Source: an uncultured Erysipelotrichaceae bacterium (GTDB lineage: Bacteria > Bacillota_I > Bacilli_A > Erysipelotrichales > Erysipelotrichaceae). From it: a stretch of DNA of 7,953 nt. Positions within the stretch are counted from its first letter, which is position 1. Each line of letters begins with the position of its first letter. This document shows, piece by piece, positions 1 to 5,041 of the stretch. A program made the translations under genes and the position numbers. The stretch is taken from contig CADBPK010000313.1 of assembly GCA_902796465.1 (NCBI GenBank), positions 1-7,953 of the forward strand. The letters are read 5' to 3'. Under the pieces are notes generated by a model, which did no database searches, was not told the DNA's origin, and saw only the letters and a program-made list of their open reading frames with translations.

Positions 1-900
1 GATATTCTGGATCTGGATCTTGGTGAATTCACCGTAACGCTGTCCCAGTGTCAGCGCATCGCCCGGTGTCATGGTGTTGCAGCGGACTTTGACGACGCCG
101 TCTTCCACAATCACGGTAACTTTATTGGCAAACTTGTGCAGGTTCTTCCTGTACTTTTCATCATCGAACGTATCATGCCATTTTTCGTTGAGCTTCAGAA
201 TGTACTCTGTACGGTATCCTGAAGAACGCTCGGTCTTATCTTCCTTCGGTGCACTTTCCTGCGCCGCTGCCGGCTGTATCGGATTGCCCTGCAGACATGC
301 GTGGAAGCCTTCCAGAATCGTCAGGAGTCCGGCTCCGCCGGAGTCTACGACATGCGCTTCTTTCAGTACAGGCAGAAGTTCCGGTGTCTCATCGAGAGCA
401 CGCTTTGCCTCACTGCACAGGACATCCACAAGTTCTTCAACGGAAGCTTCCGGATGTTCAGCCATATATGCTTCACCGGATTCGGAAGACTCCCTGACGA
501 CTGTCAGGATCGTTCCTTCAACCGGTTTCATGACTGCCTTATATGCCAGTCTTGTACCGTTTGACATCGCTGCCGCAAAATCCTGTGCGGTCAGTACTTC
601 CTTTTCCTTTACGGACTGGTAGAATCCCCTGAAGATCTGTGAAAGGATAACACCGGAGTTACCGCGTGCGCCCATCAGAAGGCCGCGGCTGAGTGTCTTT
701 GTCAGGACAGGTATAGATTCTGAGCCGCTTTTGAGGGCTTCGGATACACCATTCGAAAATGTCAGGTACATATTTGTACCGGTATCTCCGTCAGGTACAG
801 GGAATACGTTAAGCGCATCCACTTCCGCTTTCTTGTTGCTCAGATTGTTGCAGCCGGATTCCAGCATCTGTTTCAGTATTTGTCCGTTCATCTGTTCCAT
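1..900 (-). CDS. fakA: DAK-family kinase, FakA/YloV-like (partial; C-terminal part beyond the window)
   Basis: The gene encodes the first 300 residues of a protein that is normally about 550 long; no stop occurs before the left edge. Characterised FakA phosphorylates fatty acids held by FakB carrier proteins so that exogenous fatty acids can enter phospholipid synthesis in the cytoplasm. Seen here: an N-terminal DhaL/DAK2 ATP-binding domain (about residues 1-205) with NVFPVPDGDTGTNM at 31-44, where D37 and D39 are the expected Mg-binding aspartates; a glycine-rich SRGLLMGARGNSG segment at 71-83; and VVDSGGAGLL at 184-193. The central domain starts near residue 225. The ATG at 900 is preceded, nine bases away, by AGGAGG, which overlaps the stop codon of the Asp23 gene 13 bp upstream. 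This is the usual yloU-yloV pairing. Odd point: the usual GYCTE is GYRTE (228-232) and KVHVHT is KVRCNT (271-276), so the known zinc ligands are absent. Family assignment is secure; the fatty-acid kinase role is by homology. Confidence 0.9.
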   Translation of the reverse strand, partial: MEQMNGQILKQMLESGCNNLSNKKAEVDALNVFPVPDGDTGTNMYLTFSNGVSEALKSGSESIPVLTKTLSRGLLMGARGNSGVILSQIFRGFYQSVKEKEVLTAQDFAAAMSNGTRLAYKAVMKPVEGTILTVVRESSESGEAYMAEHPEASVEELVDVLCSEAKRALDETPELLPVLKEAHVVDSGGAGLLTILEGFHACLQGNPIQPAAAQESAPKEDKTERSSGYRTEYILKLNEKWHDTFDDEKYRKNLHKFANKVTVIVEDGVVKVRCNTMTPGDALTLGQRYGEFTKIQIQNI

Positions 901-913
901 GTACAAATACCTC

Positions 914-1273
914 CTAATTCAGGATCCTTACGCCCTGTACAAAAACATTGACTGCACCGATCTCTTCGGAAAGTGTTTTTTCCAGTTCGTATTTCACTTT
1001 CTTCTGTGCTTCCTGGACGACTTCGGAAATCTTGACACCAAAACCGACAATGATGTAAAGATCTATCTCTAATTTCTGATCTTTCCGGCGGACAACAACG
1101 CCCTTCTGGACGTTTTCCTTCTTGAGGAGCTCTGCCCAGCCGTCACGCAGAACCTGTTTGCTGGCCATTCCGACCACCCCATAGCATTCCGCAATGATGG
1201 TTCCCGCCAGAATAGCCACTGCGTCTTCCGTAACGGAAATATTTCCATAATTAGTCTGCTTTTCTATCGTCAT
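914..1273 (-). CDS. Asp23/YloU-family alkaline-shock-like envelope protein
   Basis: This is a complete 119-residue protein of the Asp23/Gls24 family, of the usual YloU length (about 120). The N-terminal GNISVTEDAVAILAGTIIAE (residues 10-29) followed by a GVVGMAS stretch, then a beta-rich segment (LEIDLYIIVGFGVKI) and an amphipathic helix of VVQEAQKKVKYEL type, are the family pattern. No signal peptide or membrane segment is seen. Asp23 of Staphylococcus is held at the inner face of the membrane by partners and is linked to envelope stress; YloU itself is poorly understood. The ATG at 1273 has an AAAAGGAG ribosome site eight bases upstream. A candidate extended -10 promoter lies in the 54-bp gap before it, so asp23 and the kinase gene 13 bp downstream probably form their own transcript. 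Family assignment is strong; the function is only inferred. Confidence 0.9.
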   Translation of the reverse strand: MTIEKQTNYGNISVTEDAVAILAGTIIAECYGVVGMASKQVLRDGWAELLKKENVQKGVVVRRKDQKLEIDLYIIVGFGVKISEVVQEAQKKVKYELEKTLSEEIGAVNVFVQGVRILN

Positions 1274-1298
1274 GAAAATCTCTCCTTTTATAAAGTTT

Positions 1299-1327
1299 AT
1301 TATATCAAAAGAATATATCTTTTGCGA
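1299..1327 (-). promoter_or_regulatory. Candidate extended -10 promoter for asp23-fakA
   Basis: On the minus strand, TGATATAAT (1307 down to 1299) is a perfect extended -10 element (TGnTATAAT). With a 17-bp spacer the -35 position reads TCGCAA (1327-1322), matching consensus at only three of six bases, as is tolerated with an extended -10. The predicted start near 1292 would give a leader of about 19 bases containing the AAAAGGAG ribosome site. The element lies in the only gap between divIB and asp23. This is a sequence match only. Confidence 0.6.
1306..1324. repeat. Perfect 7-bp inverted repeat in the asp23 promoter spacer
   Basis: CAAAAGA (1306-1312) and TCTTTTG (1318-1324) are perfect inverted copies separated by five A/T bases. 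The palindrome fills the spacer of the candidate asp23 promoter and overlaps its TG motif, which is where an operator would be placed. It is short and AT-rich, so chance is possible. No T-run follows on the minus strand, which argues against a divIB terminator. Confidence 0.4.
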
Positions 1328-2413
1328 TTATTCACTCTTTGGTTCTTCACTCTTTGATTCTTCGCCATCCGGTTCTTCTTCCGGTATTACAAGCACGCCT
1401 GTCTTGTAATAGCCGGCTTCATAATGTTCCACGAAGTCGAGATCACGTACCTCATCGCCCTTTTCGTTGATCGGCACCGGGATCTTGTCCCCATTCTCAT
1501 CACGGGCATATTTGCCTTCCTTGTCGTAGTAGAAATGCTTGATTGCAAGATCCCCGTAGGAATTGGTGATGATCTTGCCGTTTTCATCACGCCAGTATTC
1601 GCGCTCCGTTTCCTTTTTGTCCCATGGACATTCGGAGGTATACGCTGCCGCCTGATATTCTTTTGCGACTGCGTAGATGCACTGCTTTTTATTCTTGAGC
1701 CGGCTGTAGATCTCGTTGTACCGGTTGATGATGTCGGTATTGTAATAATCCGCGATGACGAATGCGCCGTCACGCATGACAATCACCATGGCATCTTCAT
1801 CATAAGGCATCGGGTATTCACGGATCTCGGAGATATTGGCTATAACACTGTCATCGATATTGGCAAAAGCCTTTGCAAGCAGCCGTTTCTGTTCCGGTTC
1901 TTCAAAACCGGTGATAAACGGTACTTTTGCGATCACATCCAGGAATTCACTCTGCAGCTCTGTTTCGGTTCCGTCCGCAAACAGCAGCCAGCCTTTTTCA
2001 TCATAGCGGTAGCCGACGACCTTTTTTTCTTTTACCTCTATCACAATACGGTTATTTTCATTAAGGCTGACCGATGCGGATTCGACCAATGGATCCGTTT
2101 CGACTTTATAGCTGATATACGGCGGAAAGACCAGGTAGAAAATGTCATTCCTCTTTATGCCGGACAGGCTGCGGACATAATCATCTGTCAGAAAATGATT
2201 TCCCGAAACCGTTACACTGTGGATCCTGCTTGCCGGTATCATGAAATAGAAAAAGAGAATGACAAAAAGACCGGTCAGAATCGCAGCCTTCTGCAGTGCC
2301 GGTTTTTCTTTTTTAAACTTTCCTGATTCACGGTCTTTGCTGTGCTTCCGGAACAGGTATTCAACACCCGGCGCGAAAGTATCATCAAAAGAATCCGTTA
2401 TTTTTTCTGCCAA
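1328..2413 (-). CDS. divIB: Cell division protein DivIB/FtsQ
   Basis: This is a 361-residue bitopic membrane protein of the division complex that acts with DivIC and FtsL to control septal peptidoglycan synthesis. Seen: a charged cytoplasmic N-terminus (1-39), one transmembrane helix (about 40-62, rich in L/I/F), then the POTRA domain (about 63-131) with IHSVTVSGNHFL and SVSLNENNRIVIEVKEKKVVGY, followed by the beta domain (about 132-258) including WLLFADGTE. Residues 259-361 are an unusual hydrophilic extension with DENG-type repeats and an acidic tail; Bacillus subtilis DivIB is only about 263 residues. The start is TTG at 2413: the preceding in-frame codon is TAA, GGAG lies eight bases upstream, and no ATG comes before the membrane helix. 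It overlaps the end of murB by 16 bp, so translation is probably coupled. Confidence is high for the family, lower for the tail's role. Confidence 0.92.
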   Translation of the reverse strand: MAEKITDSFDDTFAPGVEYLFRKHSKDRESGKFKKEKPALQKAAILTGLFVILFFYFMIPASRIHSVTVSGNHFLTDDYVRSLSGIKRNDIFYLVFPPYISYKVETDPLVESASVSLNENNRIVIEVKEKKVVGYRYDEKGWLLFADGTETELQSEFLDVIAKVPFITGFEEPEQKRLLAKAFANIDDSVIANISEIREYPMPYDEDAMVIVMRDGAFVIADYYNTDIINRYNEIYSRLKNKKQCIYAVAKEYQAAAYTSECPWDKKETEREYWRDENGKIITNSYGDLAIKHFYYDKEGKYARDENGDKIPVPINEKGDEVRDLDFVEHYEAGYYKTGVLVIPEEEPDGEESKSEEPKSE

Positions 2414-3303
2414 TTAAATTTCTCCATTTCCATCTGCAGAGAAATGTCGTATTTCTCTTTGACTTTCTGCTGGATCTCCTCAACAAGCGCAAGAAAATCC
2501 TTTGCCGACGCATGATCCCTGTTGACGATGAAATTGCAGTGCTTGTCGGAAACATAAGCACCGCCGAGGGATTTGCCCCTGTATCCGATCCCGTCGATCA
2601 GTTCCCATGCATTCACACCCGGCGGATTGCGGAATACCGATCCGCAGCTCGGATATTCCAGCGGCTGGGAGGCGATCCTCCTTGCCCTTCTGTCATCCAT
2701 GAGATCGGAGATTTCTTCCCTGTCCTTTGGTTTCAGGTTCATCCGGCAGCCGAGGATCACCCAGCCGGGGTGTTCCTGGAAAATACTGGAACGATAACCG
2801 AATTTGCAGTGGGATGCCGGAATCCATTCAAACTTCCCGTGCGCGTAAATAAAGACTTCCGTTATGACATCCGCCATGGATGAGCGGTAAGCACCCGCAT
2901 TCATATAGATGGCACCGCCGACCGTTCCGGGTATGCCGCAGGCAAATTCAAGTCCGGAAAGACCGTGCTTCATGGCGTCATACGCGAGGACGACAAGGGA
3001 ACAGCCAGCCTGGGCTGTAACCATGCAGTCCTGAAAATAGGAATGATTGTATTCCCTGTCCAGACGGATAATTACACCGTCGTAAGGATCATCCGAAGCG
3101 AGGATATCGCTTCCCTTCCCGAGAAACTTCCAGGGAACATTATTCTTTTTCAGAAGACGGAGGATGGAATCCAATGCCACATCCGTTTCCGGGTAAACCA
3201 CATATTTCGCAATTCCGCCGATCCGCAGCGTTGTCATGCTTGACAGCGGCACGTCTTTTTCCACGGCAGCGAATTTCGATAATTTTTCTTCTAATCTATC
3301 CAT
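2398..3303 (-). CDS. murB: UDP-N-acetylenolpyruvoylglucosamine reductase MurB
   Basis: This is a 301-residue cytoplasmic FAD enzyme that reduces UDP-GlcNAc-enolpyruvate with NADPH to UDP-MurNAc, the second committed step of peptidoglycan precursor synthesis. Seen: the N-terminal TTLRIGG motif (24-30), the FAD-binding LGKGSDIL (61-68), GIPGTVGGAIYMNAGAY (123-139), FGYRSS (168-173) with the conserved Arg, YPSCGSVFRNP (217-227) with the catalytic-type Ser at 222, and a C-terminal Glu at 292 that aligns with the catalytic Glu of the usual LEPEV motif. Length and motifs fit the shorter type II MurB of Firmicutes. The ATG at 3303 overlaps the murG stop by 8 bp (ATGGATAG), with AGGAG ten bases upstream. 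The usual GSN is GSD (65-66) and LEPE is LQME; both are modest departures. It lies in the middle of a murG-murB-divIB cell-wall/division run. Confidence 0.96.
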   Translation of the reverse strand: MDRLEEKLSKFAAVEKDVPLSSMTTLRIGGIAKYVVYPETDVALDSILRLLKKNNVPWKFLGKGSDILASDDPYDGVIIRLDREYNHSYFQDCMVTAQAGCSLVVLAYDAMKHGLSGLEFACGIPGTVGGAIYMNAGAYRSSMADVITEVFIYAHGKFEWIPASHCKFGYRSSIFQEHPGWVILGCRMNLKPKDREEISDLMDDRRARRIASQPLEYPSCGSVFRNPPGVNAWELIDGIGYRGKSLGGAYVSDKHCNFIVNRDHASAKDFLALVEEIQQKVKEKYDISLQMEMEKFNWQKK

Positions 3304-4372
3304 TGTGCACGAGCTCCTGCATCCATTCTATCATTTTATCAGCCGCATCCGTACAGCCGCATTTCCCGGCGTTTTCCCGCATAGCTTCCAGCTTTCCGGG
3401 ATCTTTCACCAGTTCATTGACCAGTCCGGCGAGTTTTCCTGCTGTGAGATCCTTTTCTTCCAGCAGGACAGCCGCGTCCTTCTTCACGAGTTCCATCGCA
3501 TTGAAATACTGATGGTTGTTCGGTACATACGGACTCGGAATCAGGATGGCTGCACAGCCGATCGCGCCGAGCTCAGCCATCGTTGTCGCACCGGCACGGG
3601 TCACAGCCAGTGTGCACCCTTTCAGCATTTCCTGTCCGTTGACATAATCCGCAATATGGATATTCCCGGACCCGGAATAGCGGAACGAATACGGATTGTC
3701 TTTCCCGGCCGCAATAAGGATCTGGACATCCGGATCAAACAGCGGGCATGCCTCATCCAGCACTTTGGAAACGGATGAGGATCCCAGAGAACCCATCATG
3801 ATCACAACAAACGGCTTATCCGGATCCAGTCCGTACTGTTTCAATGTCTGCGGATCAAAAGTGACTTCCGCTGCCTGGGAAGCGGACGGGTTGCCGAGAA
3901 TGCGTGTCTTTTCATGTCCTAACTGATCGAGATTGCTTTCGTAGCATCCGACAATGGCATCAGCCTGTTTCCGCAGGAATACATTCGCCTTGCCGGCATA
4001 GCTGTTCGCTTCATGCAGCATCACCGGGATATGCATCTGATGTGCCGCAATGATCAGCGGAACGCTGATGTAGTTGCCGAAACCGACGCAGATATCCGGC
4101 TTTTCCTCTTTCAGAAGTTTCCGGCAGTAAACATATGCGGAGGCCATGGAAAGGACGGATTTTACCTTCTGTTTTACACCGCCGTTGGTGCCGGTCATAT
4201 TCCGTCCGAAGAAGCGGTATCCGCGGGCCGGGATCACATCTGCCTCCATGCGGTTGCCGGAACCGAAGAATACGATCTCGGAATCCGGTTCTTTCTTTTT
4301 CAATATATCAGCCAGCGCCAGTGCGGGATAAATATGTCCGCCCGTGCCGCCGGCAGCGATCATAACTTTCAT
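3296..4372 (-). CDS. murG: Undecaprenyldiphospho-muramoylpentapeptide N-acetylglucosaminyltransferase MurG
   Basis: This is a 358-residue GT-B glycosyltransferase that adds GlcNAc to lipid I to make lipid II at the inner face of the membrane. Seen: MKVMIAAGGTGGHIYPALAL with the GGTGGH loop at 8-13, FGNYISVP (98-105), HEAN (120-123, often HEQN or HESN), GSLGSSS (194-200) at the start of the C-terminal domain, RAGATTMAEL (259-268), and NNHQYFNA (285-292), which are donor-binding and catalytic-cleft motifs. I place the start at the ATG at 4372, not at an in-frame ATG 13 codons upstream: it gives the normal MurG N-terminus, has AGGAG six bases upstream, and the candidate promoter's start site (about 4390) lies downstream of the longer start. 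Length matches the family (about 355). It is the first gene of the murG-murB-divIB run and overlaps murB by 8 bp. Confidence 0.96.
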   Translation of the reverse strand: MKVMIAAGGTGGHIYPALALADILKKKEPDSEIVFFGSGNRMEADVIPARGYRFFGRNMTGTNGGVKQKVKSVLSMASAYVYCRKLLKEEKPDICVGFGNYISVPLIIAAHQMHIPVMLHEANSYAGKANVFLRKQADAIVGCYESNLDQLGHEKTRILGNPSASQAAEVTFDPQTLKQYGLDPDKPFVVIMMGSLGSSSVSKVLDEACPLFDPDVQILIAAGKDNPYSFRYSGSGNIHIADYVNGQEMLKGCTLAVTRAGATTMAELGAIGCAAILIPSPYVPNNHQYFNAMELVKKDAAVLLEEKDLTAGKLAGLVNELVKDPGKLEAMRENAGKCGCTDAADKMIEWMQELVHNG

Positions 4373-4396
4373 GCATTTCTCCTGATACTGCTGATT

Positions 4397-4425
4397 ATCA
4401 TACCATATCATGATTTCATCTGCAC
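4397..4425 (-). promoter_or_regulatory. Candidate extended -10 promoter for murG-murB-divIB
   Basis: On the minus strand TGGTATGAT (4405 down to 4397) is an extended -10 with five of six bases of TATAAT. With a 17-bp spacer the -35 position reads GTGCAG, a poor match. Transcription from about 4390 would give a leader of about 18 bases carrying the AGGAG site of murG. Short ATCAT/ATGAT arms (4410-4414 and 4397-4401) flank it. Its place just after a candidate terminator strengthens the call, but it remains a motif match. Confidence 0.5.
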
Positions 4426-4427
4426 GG

Positions 4428-4460
4428 AAAGAAAAAGCACCCCTTTTTCAGGCGTGCTTT
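4428..4460 (-). terminator. Candidate intrinsic terminator at the end of engB
   Basis: Reading the minus strand, AAAGCAC (4460-4454) pairs perfectly with GTGCTTT (4440-4434). After one G-G mismatch, two further C-G pairs close a seven-base A-rich loop. The right arm runs into TTTTTCTTT, a U-rich tract ending at 4428. The left arm is made of the last sense codons of engB and its TGA lies at the loop, so coding and termination signals overlap. Seven to nine pairs is a medium-strength terminator and some read-through to murG is likely. Confidence 0.6.
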
Positions 4461-5041
4461 ACTGCCATTTCATCCAAAGCTTTCCAGATCTCATCGATTC
4501 CCTGCTTCTTCAGTGATGAAGCAGCGATCATGTTCTGCATCGGTACACGCAGCACGGAAGCGATCTTCCGCATGCTGTCGATGCCCCTGCCGCGGGACAG
4601 CTTGTCCGCTTTGGTGCATACGACGAGGATCGGGATATGGTTGGCTCTTCCGTAATCGATCATGGTCAGATCATCATCGTTCGGAACCCGCCGGATATCC
4701 ATGATCATAACCATGCCTGCGAGTTCTTTCCGGTTGCGGAAATACGGCGAGATCAGACGGTCAAAGCGGATCGCGCTCTTTTCGTCTGAGGTGGCGTATC
4801 CGTATCCGGGCGCATCGGTAAATACGATTTTCCCGTCGATCTCAAAGAAATTGAGAAGACGTGTCTTACCCGGTGTCTTGCCGGAATAGGCCAGATTCTT
4901 CCGGCCGCACAGCGTGTTGATCAGAGAACTCTTGCCGGCATTGGAACGTCCGACAAAGATGATCTCCGGCAGTCCGCCGGACGGCCATTCACTCTGGTTG
5001 GATGCGGTCGCGAGCAGCTTCGCTTCGTGATACGTACTCAC
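4448..5041 (-). CDS. engB: Ribosome-biogenesis GTPase EngB (YsxC/YihA)
   Basis: This is a 197-residue TrmE-Era-EngA-EngB-Septin-like GTPase needed for late assembly of the 50S ribosomal subunit; it is essential in Bacillus subtilis. Seen: G1 GRSNAGKS (31-38), the switch I TPGKTR segment (56-61), G3 DAPGYGYA (76-83, usually D[LV]PGYG), G4 TKAD (143-146) and a G5-like SSLKKQGID (175-183). Length matches the family (about 195-200). The start is GTG at 5041, overlapping the lon stop as GTGA. The only nearby purine-rich site (AAGGA in the end of lon) is about 12 bases away, so translation probably depends on ribosomes finishing lon. The lon-engB order is common in Firmicutes. A candidate terminator begins in its final codons. 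Confidence 0.96.
   Translation of the reverse strand: MSTYHEAKLLATASNQSEWPSGGLPEIIFVGRSNAGKSSLINTLCGRKNLAYSGKTPGKTRLLNFFEIDGKIVFTDAPGYGYATSDEKSAIRFDRLISPYFRNRKELAGMVMIMDIRRVPNDDDLTMIDYGRANHIPILVVCTKADKLSRGRGIDSMRKIASVLRVPMQNMIAASSLKKQGIDEIWKALDEMAVKHA

Noticed and set aside
731..1072. Plus-strand open frame across the fakA/asp23 junction
   Set aside because: It overlaps two recognisable minus-strand genes and their ribosome site, and encodes a Phe/Cys/Leu-rich product typical of antisense reading.
1306..1327. Hairpin after divIB as an intrinsic terminator
   Set aside because: The stem has only two G-C pairs and is followed by ATATAATAAAC, with no U-run; it is better read as a palindrome in a promoter.
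1424..2326. Long plus-strand open frame (300 codons) opposite divIB
   Set aside because: It is codon-aligned with divIB, so its stops would need TTA, CTA or TCA in divIB, codons this genome seems to avoid. Its protein resembles no family and no ribosome site was noted; divIB is clearly the coding strand.
4373..4411. N-terminal 13-residue extension of MurG from an upstream ATG
   Set aside because: The family N-terminus begins at the ATG at 4372, which has a well-spaced AGGAG. The upstream codon overlaps the candidate promoter and would precede its transcript start.
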